DNA from: JAIESQ01 sp964495375
GTDB taxonomy: Bacteria; Planctomycetota; Planctomycetia; Pirellulales; JAEUIK01
Assembly: GCA_964495375.1 (NCBI GenBank)
Contig: CAZBWM010000035.1
Coordinates: 1 to 64,000, forward strand
Reading direction: 5' to 3'
DNA: 64,000 nt
Numbering within the stretch: the first letter of the stretch is position 1; each line of letters begins with the position of its first letter. Position numbers and translations under genes: made by a program. This document shows, piece after piece, positions 36,799 to 44,868 of this stretch. The notes beneath the pieces were generated by a model, which ran no database searches, was not told the origin of the DNA, and was given only the letters and a program-made list of their open reading frames with translations.

Positions 36799-38263
36799 AT
36801 TTCGCACCATTCGAAAGGTTATCGGCGTTGAGTGGCGGCCGGGAAGCGTCCCAACGCTAGTTCGAGCCACTTCCATCGCGCTGGCGATCGCAATGATGAT
36901 CGCACTATTCGGCGCAGCATCGTCAACTCACGCCGCCGACATCAAGAAGACCGAGCTCTACCAGCGGATGAAGGCCGCGCTCGATGCCGTGCCGGCCATC
37001 GACACGCACGATCATTTGCGCCCCTTTGGCGAGCTGCCGAACAAAGACGAAACCGACGCCGGCTTGCAGATGACGCTGCACAGCGTGTTTGCGGGGAGCT
37101 ACTACCCGTGGATCAATAAACTCAGCGCCTGGCCCAACGGCAAAGGTTTCGACCAATGGTGGAAAGTCGCGCAGCACGATTTCGACAACGCCCGGGCGAC
37201 GAGCTTTTATCGCTACCTGCTGCCGGCGTTTCAGGACCTGTATGGCGTCGACTTCGATACGATCACGGCCGCTCAGGCCAAGTATCTCAACGATCGGATT
37301 GTGGCCAACTATAAGGACGATCGCTGGCTCGTCGACGTGATCACGCGGCGGGCGAACATCGAGTTGATGTTCATCGACCCCTATTGGGCGCGGCTGAAAT
37401 TCGAGCGGGCCTACCAGTTCGCGGTACCGGTCCTCAACGTGACGATGATCATTCAGGGGAGCCACGCCGAGCGGTTCGACAACGTGCTCGACAGCCCGTA
37501 CGTGTTCGCCGAGCGGGAGAAGATGCCCTGCACGACGCTCGACGAGTATCTGGCCGTGATCGATCGCATTTTCCAACGGGCCGTGCAGGCTGATACCGCC
37601 TGCCTGAAGTCGACGCTGGCCTATCAACGGACACTCGAATTCAAGAACGTCTCGAAGGAGCGGGCGGCGGTTGCATTCGGCAAGAAGCCCGACGAAATCA
37701 CGCGCGAGGAGCAGCACGACTTCGAGGACTTCATGCACTGGCGGATCAGCGAGCTGAGCGCCAAGCACGACCTGCCGTTCCAGATTCACACCGGGCAGGC
37801 CCGCATCCAGGGTTCGAACCCGATGCTGTTGGTCGATCAGATCGAGGACAATCCCAAGACGAAGTACATTCTGTTCCATGGCGGTTTCCCCTGGGTGGGC
37901 GAAACCGGCGTGATCGCGATGCGATATAAAAACGTCTGGATCGATTCGGTTTGGCTGCCGCTGTTGAGCTACACGATGGGCAAGCGGGCGTATCAGGAAT
38001 GGCTCGAGGCGGTGCCGTCGAACCGCATCATGTGGGGGGCCGACACCGTGCAGGCCGAAGGGATTTATGCCGCCACCGAATTCACGCGGCAGTGCTTGAC
38101 CGAAGCGCTGGCCGAAAAAGTCGACCGCGGCGAACTGCGGGAGGAGCATGCCTTGCGGATCGGCCGGCAGGTGCTGCGCGACAACGCGCTGGAGCTGTTC
38201 CCCAAGCTGCGGCGGCAACTGTGGCGCACCGATGGATCGGAGACGGCGGCCGCAAACAGATAA
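36749..38263 (+). CDS. Amidohydrolase-family (TIM-barrel) protein, exported
   Basis: This is a metal-dependent hydrolase of the amidohydrolase_2/uronate isomerase-like group. Metal motifs are IDTHDHL, then FHGGFPWVGETG and a late IMWGADT with the catalytic Asp. A signal-like stretch (TSIALAIAMMIALFGAASSTHA) comes just before the enzyme. The ATGs at 36893 and 36896 fall inside this stretch, and no ATG, GTG or TTG lies in frame between it and the repeat. The nearest upstream starts (36749, 36752) are inside repeat copy B. I chose 36749, giving about 504 residues; 36893 gives a 456-residue form with a truncated signal. Confidence 0.8.
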   Translation: MMPISRSECAGKRLGHPFRTIRKVIGVEWRPGSVPTLVRATSIALAIAMMIALFGAASSTHAADIKKTELYQRMKAALDAVPAIDTHDHLRPFGELPNKDETDAGLQMTLHSVFAGSYYPWINKLSAWPNGKGFDQWWKVAQHDFDNARATSFYRYLLPAFQDLYGVDFDTITAAQAKYLNDRIVANYKDDRWLVDVITRRANIELMFIDPYWARLKFERAYQFAVPVLNVTMIIQGSHAERFDNVLDSPYVFAEREKMPCTTLDEYLAVIDRIFQRAVQADTACLKSTLAYQRTLEFKNVSKERAAVAFGKKPDEITREEQHDFEDFMHWRISELSAKHDLPFQIHTGQARIQGSNPMLLVDQIEDNPKTKYILFHGGFPWVGETGVIAMRYKNVWIDSVWLPLLSYTMGKRAYQEWLEAVPSNRIMWGADTVQAEGIYAATEFTRQCLTEALAEKVDRGELREEHALRIGRQVLRDNALELFPKLRRQLWRTDGSETAAANR

Positions 38264-38293
38264 CGGCATTGGAGGTGCCGTCCGCTGACGGAT

Positions 38294-38420
38294 GGGTGCC
38301 ATGCTCACGCACTGAAACGAAACATGCCCACGTGCCGAACCGGGTGGAATGGCATTCCATAAGTTGCGCGTGATCCGTCGCGTGAGCATGCCACAACGTC
38401 GGGACGTGGGCATGGCACCC
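38294..38420. repeat. GGGTGCCATG inverted-repeat element, copy 1
   Basis: A 127-base stretch begins GGGTGCCATGCTCACGC and ends ACGTGGGCATGGCACCC; the internal GCTCACGC/GCGTGAGC segments pair as well. A shorter 90-base relative lies at 57284-57373. It fills the gap between the amidohydrolase and SDR genes. Confidence 0.75.
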
Positions 38421-38475
38421 CAAGCCGAATCACGGCGAACAAATCATGCAATCGCAAACGTATCGAGAGGGATTC

Positions 38476-39285
38476 ATGTCGGCCAAAGCATCGGCAACAA
38501 GTAACGATAACGCGCGGCAGCGCTTTGCTGGCCGCGTGGCGATTGTCACCGGCGGTGGGCAAGGGATCGGGCGAGCCACGTGCGAGGCGCTGGCCAGCGA
38601 GGGGGCCGCAGTCGTCGTGGCGGAGCGCAATGCGGAGACTGCCGCCGAAGCCGCCCGCGCGATTGAAGCGGCTGGTGGCCAGGCTTTGGCCGTGCCGACC
38701 GACGTGGCCAACGAGGCCAGTATCGTCCGGATGGTCGCCGCGGCGATCGAGCGCTTCGGCCGCATCGACGTGCTGGTCAATAACGCCGCGGTGTTCATCC
38801 TGCGGGGGATCGACGCCACGGTCGAAGAATGGCAGCAGATCCTGGCTGTCAACGTGATCGGCCCCGCGCTCTGCGCCAAACATGTCGTGCCGCACATGAA
38901 GCGGCAAGGCGCCGGCGCGATCGTCAACCTCGGTTCAATCTCGAGTTTCATCGCGCAACCCGAGTTTGTAACGTACAACACCACGAAGGGGGCGATCGCG
39001 CAGATGACGCGCTGCATGGCGCTCGATTTGGCGCCGCACAAAATTCGCGTAAACGCGGTTTGCCCTGGCACGATCTGGACGTCGATCGTTCAGCAGCGAG
39101 CGGCCGAGCGTGGGCTCGACCGGGCGGCGGCCGATAAACATCCCGACTTTGGCGCCTCGCACATGATCGAGCGCTGCGCGGACCCGGCGGAGATCGCCCG
39201 GGCGATTCTGTTCCTGGCTTCGGACGAGGCCTCGTTCGTGACGGCCGAATGCCTGATGGTCGATGGCGGTTACGTGGCGCGTTAG
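38476..39285 (+). CDS. Short-chain dehydrogenase/reductase
   Basis: This 269-residue classical SDR uses NAD(P) to oxidise or reduce a hydroxyl/keto group. The cofactor motif is TGGGQGIGRAT, with NNAA near residue 95, catalytic Ser in GSISSF and YNTTK (YxxxK) near 162. Start 38476 is preferred over a frame start 30 bases upstream, because an AGAGGG site lies just before it. The C-terminal SFVTAECLMVDGGY is typical. Substrate unknown; glucose 1-dehydrogenase or 3-oxoacyl-ACP reductase-like roles are both possible. Confidence 0.9.
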   Translation: MSAKASATSNDNARQRFAGRVAIVTGGGQGIGRATCEALASEGAAVVVAERNAETAAEAARAIEAAGGQALAVPTDVANEASIVRMVAAAIERFGRIDVLVNNAAVFILRGIDATVEEWQQILAVNVIGPALCAKHVVPHMKRQGAGAIVNLGSISSFIAQPEFVTYNTTKGAIAQMTRCMALDLAPHKIRVNAVCPGTIWTSIVQQRAAERGLDRAAADKHPDFGASHMIERCADPAEIARAILFLASDEASFVTAECLMVDGGYVAR

Positions 39286-39311
39286 ACAACCACGAGATCG
39301 CCTGCTACTTG

Positions 39312-39413
39312 GGAACGGCCGAAGAATAACTTCCAGTTCTCCCGTCCCCCTCACCCTGCCCTCTCCCGCGAGGAGAGAGGGGGAATGGGGAGAAGTTATT
39401 CTTCGGCCGTTCC
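39312..39413. repeat. 102-bp element with 22-bp inverted ends, copy 1
   Basis: Perfect 22-base terminal inverted repeats (starting GGAACGGCCGAAGAATAACT) at 39312-39333 and 39392-39413 enclose CCCCCTCACCCT...CTCTCCC GCGAGGAGAGAGGGGG, an internal palindrome. A second copy of exactly the same length lies at 50487-50588. It starts 26 bases after the SDR stop codon and may also act as a terminator. Confidence 0.88.
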
Positions 39414-39484
39414 GTACCCCCCACGTCGGCAACCGAGCGCGCCCCGTAGCGCGCTCGAGCGACCGAACATGGGCGCTACGCGGT

Positions 39485-39703
39485 CTAAAGCATCGGGCAA
39501 GGTTCAGCCGCACCGAACTCCGGCAGCGGCTCGACCGCGGGGAATTCGTGGATCGCCCGCATGATTTCTTCGCGATGGATGGGCACTTCGCGTGGTCCTT
39601 CGAAGCCGAGACGCACGCGATCCCCCCGAATCGCGACCACCGTGACGACGATGTTTTCGCCGATGCAGATCCGTTCACCTTCCTTGCGGCTCAAAACAAG
39701 CAT
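39485..39703 (-). CDS. csrA: Carbon storage regulator, RNA-binding translational regulator
   Basis: This 72-residue protein is CsrA: it begins MLVLSRKEGERICIG, has the beta-sheet VVTVVAIRGDRVRLGFEGPREVPIHREEI and the RNA-binding Arg in VPIHREE, with a short Pro/Glu tail. The start at 39703 follows an excellent GGAGGA site, and the longer upstream frame is rejected. It binds GGA motifs of mRNAs to block or stabilise them. The next gene upstream on the same strand codes for a BON-domain protein, about 135 bases away. Confidence 0.94.
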   Translation of the reverse strand: MLVLSRKEGERICIGENIVVTVVAIRGDRVRLGFEGPREVPIHREEIMRAIHEFPAVEPLPEFGAAEPCPML

Positions 39704-39839
39704 AGGTCTGTCCTCCGTGTTGTGGAATTCCGCGTAGTGAATTGCGGTGCTTCCCTGTCCTGCAAATCTGACAATCGAACTAGTCCGTATTCGCTGATCC
39801 CGTGCGGGGCTTTGGGTACTGCACAGGTAGAAAATCGAT

Positions 39840-40157
39840 TTAACCAACCTCGACTCGATTGGAGACCTCGTCAACCCCCACAATATGGCCTACCGATGCC
39901 TGGGCTAGTTGCTTCAAGTAGAAGCTGGCAACGCGGCCGTGGAGCACCAGCACTCCTTCGTGAAAGGTGCAAGCAACGCCGTGGAGCGCCGAGTAAGGGC
40001 TGGCCATCAGCCGGCGGCGGGCCTCGCTCAGGCAGTGCATTTTTTCGTGAACCGGCGAATTGGCTCCGGCGCCCAGCGAGCTGTCGGCCGCTAGCAGTCG
40101 GTGGGGCGCGGGGCTCGCATGGTGTGTCTTGGTCCAAGTCGCTGATTCACGATGCAT
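39840..40157 (-). CDS. BON-domain protein
   Basis: This 105-residue protein ends in a BON-like fold (LHGVACTFHEGVLVLHGRVASFYLKQLAQASVGHIVGVDEVSNRVEV), a domain in osmotically inducible proteins and secretins that binds membranes or lipids. The N-terminal 40 residues are low in order and lack a signal peptide. The start at 40157 is preferred; a GGGAGA lies about 13 bases before it. Its place beside csrA, on the same strand, suggests co-expression. Function is not known. Confidence 0.7.
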   Translation of the reverse strand: MHRESATWTKTHHASPAPHRLLAADSSLGAGANSPVHEKMHCLSEARRRLMASPYSALHGVACTFHEGVLVLHGRVASFYLKQLAQASVGHIVGVDEVSNRVEVG

Positions 40158-40661
40158 CAACCTGTCTCCCAAACAATCTTTAGGTTTCGTCTGCCGTATC
40201 GCGGCCGTTTTGACGCAGGCCTTACTGGCGTAATACGTTGCCGCGAGGGGCCGGTTTGCGTTGGCGCTTTTGTGTCGTTCTCGCCGCGTTGAAGGAGCAT
40301 ATCGCGTGCCGTGCGGCGACGCGTTCACGAAGTTCATGGGACGCGAACAAGGCTTTCGCGTGACGACAATTCGATTCCGAAGCGGCGCTAAGTGTTCGGG
40401 CGAAAAGACCCTGCGGATTCTGGCAATCACTGCTGTCAGAAGGCAAAGCCAGGTACCGAATGGAGGCAAAACTGCCGCAAGTAGTATGCGCGCATGAAAG
40501 CGGTTGGCTGTGCCAATTTGGCACCTCGCCGCGGGAGAACTGCCAATCCTGCGCCCGTGGCGCATTGCCAAAGAGTAATGAGAATTAAGCGCCGAGCGTC
40601 GAATCTGCCAAGCTAGCACACGCGTCGGCGACACGGAGATTAGCGGCCATGCCCTCTTGCG
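40158..40661. other. Gene-free stretch
   Basis: About 500 bases between the BON-domain and purine nucleoside phosphorylase genes (both minus). Short frames exist on both strands with no recognisable domain. It should include the promoter of the BON-csrA pair and the 3' end of the phosphorylase transcript. Confidence 0.4.
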
Positions 40662-41483
40662 CTATTCGGCCGACAGCACGCCGCGCACAATCGATCGCAA
40701 GCGCGGCTCAGCCACGGCCGCCACGGCCAGAATCTCTTCGATGTTGGCCGGCTTCAAGGCATCGGGCAGACAGATATCGGTGACGATCGACAACCCCAGC
40801 ACGCGCAAGCCCGCGTGAACGGCGACAATCACTTCGGGCACGGTCGACATGCCGACAACATCGGCGCCGATCAAACGCAGAAAGCGATACTCGGCGCGGG
40901 TTTCGAGATTCGGCCCGAGCACGGCGACGTACACGCCGCGATGCGCGACAATGTTTTTGACCCGCGCGATCTCGAGCGCCCGAGCGCTCAGCACCGGATC
41001 GTACGGCTGGCACATATCCGGGAAGCGCGGGCCGAGCCGGTCGTCGTTCGGGCCGACCAGCGGATTGGAATTCAATAAGTTGATATGATCGTCGATGACG
41101 ACGATGTCGCCGGCGGTGTAGTTGGGGTTCATGCCGCCGCAAGCGTTGGAAACGATCAACAGCTCGGCCCCGAGCGCCGCCATCACGCGCACGGGAAAGG
41201 TGATCTCGGAGAGGGAGTAACCCTCGTAGGCGTGAACGCGTCCTTCCATGGCCAGGACGTGCTTGCCGCACAATTCTCCACAAACCAGCCGACCGGTATG
41301 GCTGATTGACGTGGTTCTGGGAAAATGGGGCAACTGATCGTATGGGATCGTGGCCGCGGTATTGATTTCGGCGGCCAACCCGCCGAGACCGGTCCCCAGG
41401 ATGATGCCGGCGTGCGGCTGCTGGGGCCACTGGCGGCGGATGGCGTCGGCGGCTTCTTCCACTCGCTGGGCGAGGCCTTGCAT
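40662..41483 (-). CDS. Purine nucleoside phosphorylase
   Basis: This 273-residue trimeric-type PNP splits purine nucleosides with phosphate in salvage. The phosphate-binding ILGTGLGGLA near residue 29, HTGRLVCG near 63, RVHAYEGYS and the base-contact NACGGMNP (near 118) and GMSTVPEVI (near 195) segments are all present. The start at 41483 (MQGLAQRV) is chosen by homology; the frame extends upstream over the divergent protease gene and is rejected. Inosine/guanosine preference is typical of this group but not proven. Confidence 0.92.
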   Translation of the reverse strand: MQGLAQRVEEAADAIRRQWPQQPHAGIILGTGLGGLAAEINTAATIPYDQLPHFPRTTSISHTGRLVCGELCGKHVLAMEGRVHAYEGYSLSEITFPVRVMAALGAELLIVSNACGGMNPNYTAGDIVVIDDHINLLNSNPLVGPNDDRLGPRFPDMCQPYDPVLSARALEIARVKNIVAHRGVYVAVLGPNLETRAEYRFLRLIGADVVGMSTVPEVIVAVHAGLRVLGLSIVTDICLPDALKPANIEEILAVAAVAEPRLRSIVRGVLSAE

Positions 41484-41610
41484 CGGGCGTGCTTTCGGTC
41501 GAGGCTTTAGTGACTTACGGATCAATTGCTGCGGACCGCCGGGGTCCAAAGCGTCGCGCAGTCTAGCCGCGCGGCGATTGCCCGACAACGGGCGGAACTG
41601 AGGTCGAACG

Positions 41611-42765
41611 ATGGGCGGATCAATGAAACTGGGATCGCTGAAGCTGGGGACGGTCGCCGACATCGGCATTTTCGTCCATTGGACGTTTTCGATTTTGATT
41701 GCCTGGGTCTTGCTGTCGGGCTTTTCGCGCGGCGGCAACCTGGCGGCCGGCATCAGCGCCGTGGGCTTCGTGATCGCCGTGTTCGGCTGCATTGTGCTGC
41801 ACGAACTGGGGCACGCGCTCACTGCGCGGCGGTTCGGCATCCGCACGCTCGACATCACGATTTTGCCGATCGGCGGATTGGCACGACTGGAGCGGATGCC
41901 TGAAGACCCCAAGCAAGAACTGCTGGTGGCACTGGCCGGGCCGGCCGTGAACCTGGTGATCGCCGTGGTGCTCGGCGCGATTCTCGTGGTTGTCGGACTG
42001 GGCTCGACGCTGATGACGGGCGACTTTGTCAGAATGCCATTGCTGGCACAGTTGGTTGCCGTCAATCTCACGCTATTGGTGTTCAATCTGATTCCGGCGT
42101 TTCCGATGGATGGCGGTCGCGTGCTGCGGGCACTGTTGGCCACGCGTTACGACTACAATCGGGCAACGCAGATCGCGGCGCGAGTGGGGCAATCGCTGGC
42201 CATCGGCTTCGGATTCGCCGGCTTGATGAGCGGTCAGTTCATGCTGGTGTTCGTGGCGCTGTTCGTTTATCTCGGCGCGCAGGCCGAAGCGCAGCAAGTC
42301 GAGACGAGGTCGACCATCCGCGGCGTGCCCGTGCGCACCGTGGTGATCGGCGAGAGCCGGGCGCTGGCCCCCACCGATACGTTGACGCACGCCGCCAGCG
42401 AGCTGTTGGCGACGTCGCAGATCGACTTTCCGGTGGCAGCCGAGGGCCGGGTGCTGGGCCTGCTGACGCGACACGATTTGATTCGTGCGCTGGCCGCCGG
42501 CCGGCGCGACGACGCCGTGGCCAACGTGATGCGCCGCGATTTGCCGGTCGTCGAGGACGACGCGCCGCTGGAAGCGACCTTTCGCCGCATGCAGGAGCTG
42601 GGAACGAGCACGCTGCCCGTCGTACACCATGGCCGCCTGACCGGCATCGTCACGCTCGAGAACATCGGCGAGTACCTGATGCTGCGCTCGGCGCTCGATG
42701 ACGCCGCGAGCGCCGGCGCGGCCGGGCAGCCGCCCGCACGCGGTGGCAACGGCTCTGCACGCTAA
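41611..42765 (+). CDS. Site-2 protease (M50) with CBS domains
   Basis: This 384-residue membrane metalloprotease has HELGH at about residue 68 for zinc and NLIPAFPMDGG near 160 as the second ligand region, with six or so membrane segments. Two CBS domains follow (about 255-370), joined to the protease by a Gly/Gln-rich turn. CBS domains bind adenine nucleotides, so proteolysis may sense energy state. The layout matches the SpoIVFB/Rip3 branch of S2P enzymes. Natural substrates are probably membrane-bound anti-sigma factors or other single-pass proteins, but none adjoins it. Confidence 0.92.
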   Translation: MGGSMKLGSLKLGTVADIGIFVHWTFSILIAWVLLSGFSRGGNLAAGISAVGFVIAVFGCIVLHELGHALTARRFGIRTLDITILPIGGLARLERMPEDPKQELLVALAGPAVNLVIAVVLGAILVVVGLGSTLMTGDFVRMPLLAQLVAVNLTLLVFNLIPAFPMDGGRVLRALLATRYDYNRATQIAARVGQSLAIGFGFAGLMSGQFMLVFVALFVYLGAQAEAQQVETRSTIRGVPVRTVVIGESRALAPTDTLTHAASELLATSQIDFPVAAEGRVLGLLTRHDLIRALAAGRRDDAVANVMRRDLPVVEDDAPLEATFRRMQELGTSTLPVVHHGRLTGIVTLENIGEYLMLRSALDDAASAGAAGQPPARGGNGSAR

Positions 42766-42961
42766 GGGCCGGGCGGCGCGGCGGCGGGTAGCGCGTTTCG
42801 TCGATTTGGCCGGCGTTCGGGTAACGTCGCGTTCGCGCGCTCCGCCGACGTTGCCACACCCAGTCGCCGGGTGTTATAAAAGCTGCAACATCCGTCAATT
42901 GCGCGTCGTGCCAACGGCCTGCCGCTTCAAGCGATTGGGCAATACCGAGAGGGAGAACTCC

Positions 42962-44782
42962 ATGCGCCGCTTTGCGTGCTTTGTGTTGGCGGTTTCGTTG
43001 GCCCTGGTCCTCGATCGCGTCGCGCAGGGAGCCGAAGCGCAGAGTACCTCGCCGGTCAAGATTGGCGATCGCGTCGCCGACTTCACTTTCAAGGACATCC
43101 GCTTCCTGCCGCGCACGCTGGCCGACTTCGGCGACCGTCAGGCGTATGTGATTGTGTTCACGAACATCGACTGCCCGCTGGTGAAGCGTTATCTGCCGCG
43201 ACTGGCGGAGCTCGAGCGCGAGTACCGCGAGCGGGGGGTGCAGTTCATGGCGGTCAACGCGGCGGCTGACGACTCAGTCGTCGAAATTGCCTATCAAGCG
43301 GTGAAGGCCGACGCGGAGTTCCCCTTCACCAAAGACTTTGACGGTGAGGTAGTGCGAGCCCTCGGCGCCGAGCGCACGCCTGAAGTGTGCGTGCTCGATG
43401 GCGAGCGCCGGCTGCGCTACCGCGGACGCATCGACAGCCAGTACCGCTTGGGTGGTGTGCGCGAAGGAGAAACGCGCGAAGACCTGAAGCTGGCGATTGA
43501 AGACCTGCTGGCCGGCCGCGAAGTGGCGGTGACGGAAACGCCGGTCGATGGCTGCCTGATTACGCTGGCCACGGCGCCGACGCCGTCGTCGGATGTGACC
43601 TACTCGTCGCATATCGCCGGTTTGATGAAGCAGCACTGCCAGGAGTGCCATCAGCCGAACACGACCGCGCCGTTCGCGCTCCTCTCGTATGAAGACGCCA
43701 AGAGCAACGGCGAAATGATCGCCGAGGTGGTGCGCGAGCAGCGGATGCCGCCGTGCTACGCGAGCGACGAGCAGGCCGAGATCGTCAATCGCAAGGAGAT
43801 GACCCCGCAGGAGCGCGACCAGGTGATCGGTTGGGTGCGTAGCGGGATGCCGTTGGGCGACGGATCGAAGCTGCCCGAGCCCTTGAAGCCGCGCGAAGGA
43901 GAATGGGAAATCGGTACGCCCGACCTGATTGTCGGGGCCCCCAAGCCAATCAAGATCCCGGCCGATGGCATCGTCGAATACAAGTACCTGATGTTGCCGC
44001 ACGTGTTCAAACAAGATACGTGGGTGCAGAAGGTTGAAATTCTGCCGGGCAACCACGCGGTCGTGCACCATGCGAATCTCGTGGCGATCAACCCATTGGG
44101 CAAGTACTCGAGCGAAGCGTTCATCACCGGCTATGTGCCGGGCGGCACGGCGATGATGCTCGACCCGAACATGGCCTACAAGATCCCGAAGAACTCGGTG
44201 CTGGCCCTGCAGATTCATTACGTCACCGTGGGCGAAGCGACCACCGACCAAATTCGCGTCGGCTTGTGCTTCCCCAAGGAGCCGGTCCATACGCAGGTCA
44301 AGCACTTCCAGGTGCACGACGGCAAGTTTGTGATTCCGCCGGGCGCGCCGCACCACCGCTCGACCGCCACGATGACGCTCCAGAACGATTCGACCGGCCT
44401 GGGCATGTTCAGCCACATGCACGTCCGCGGCAAGGACATGGTTTTCAGCGCCCTCTATCCCGATGGCCGTAACGAAGTGCTGCTGGCGATCCCCAACTAC
44501 AACTTCGACTGGCAAATGAACTACCGCTGGGCGCCGGGGAGCAAGAAGTTCCCGGCCGGCACCAAGATTCAGGTGGTCGCCCACTTCGACAACTCGAAGT
44601 TCAACCCCTACAACCCGGACAGCACGAAGGAAGTCCGCGAAGGGCAGCAGACCTACGAGGAAATGATGTACGGCTTTTTCTTCTACACCGACGACACGCA
44701 GAAGCTGAACGTGCAGGTCGACCCGAAGACGGGGGTGGAGATCAAGAACACCGGTGCTGAGGATGCGCAAGCGCGACGCTAA
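42962..44782 (+). CDS. Redoxin / cytochrome c / copper monooxygenase-like fusion, exported
   Basis: This 606-residue protein begins with a signal peptide behind a GAGGGAG ribosome site. Three parts follow. Residues 25-185 form a thioredoxin/peroxiredoxin fold with a single active-site-like Cys (FTNIDCPLVKRYLP). Residues 210-300 have a CQECH heme-c site and MPPC. Residues 310-600 resemble the PHM/DBM type II copper monooxygenase, with His pairs in VVHHANL, QIHYVTV and SHMHVRGK. Such fusions are seen in planctomycetes; the substrate is unknown. It is convergent with the ATPase gene. Confidence 0.85.
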   Translation: MRRFACFVLAVSLALVLDRVAQGAEAQSTSPVKIGDRVADFTFKDIRFLPRTLADFGDRQAYVIVFTNIDCPLVKRYLPRLAELEREYRERGVQFMAVNAAADDSVVEIAYQAVKADAEFPFTKDFDGEVVRALGAERTPEVCVLDGERRLRYRGRIDSQYRLGGVREGETREDLKLAIEDLLAGREVAVTETPVDGCLITLATAPTPSSDVTYSSHIAGLMKQHCQECHQPNTTAPFALLSYEDAKSNGEMIAEVVREQRMPPCYASDEQAEIVNRKEMTPQERDQVIGWVRSGMPLGDGSKLPEPLKPREGEWEIGTPDLIVGAPKPIKIPADGIVEYKYLMLPHVFKQDTWVQKVEILPGNHAVVHHANLVAINPLGKYSSEAFITGYVPGGTAMMLDPNMAYKIPKNSVLALQIHYVTVGEATTDQIRVGLCFPKEPVHTQVKHFQVHDGKFVIPPGAPHHRSTATMTLQNDSTGLGMFSHMHVRGKDMVFSALYPDGRNEVLLAIPNYNFDWQMNYRWAPGSKKFPAGTKIQVVAHFDNSKFNPYNPDSTKEVREGQQTYEEMMYGFFFYTDDTQKLNVQVDPKTGVEIKNTGAEDAQARR

Positions 44783-44808
44783 AGCGGTAAATCCGTCAAT
44801 CGAGCGGT

Positions 44809-44836
44809 AAGCCCAGGGGTTGCAACCCCTGGGCTT
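44809..44836. terminator. Palindrome between convergent genes
   Basis: AAGCCCAGGGGTTGC followed by its complement gives a 28-base perfect palindrome. It lies between the ends of the convergent redoxin and ATPase genes. No long T-run follows, so it may be a rho-independent-like structure or a repeat; a related 24-base palindrome is at 59377-59400. Confidence 0.6.
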
Positions 44837-44868
44837 CGACAGTTTACTCACCGCTGCGTTTCAGTTCC

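Noticed and set aside
37808..37820. tRNA T-loop-like GGTTCGAACCC
   Set aside because: It lies in frame inside the amidohydrolase gene (GSNPM) with no tRNA arms around it.
36923..38413. Minus-strand open frame opposite the amidohydrolase (496 codons)
   Set aside because: Shadow of a gene with clear metal motifs; no ribosome site or domain.
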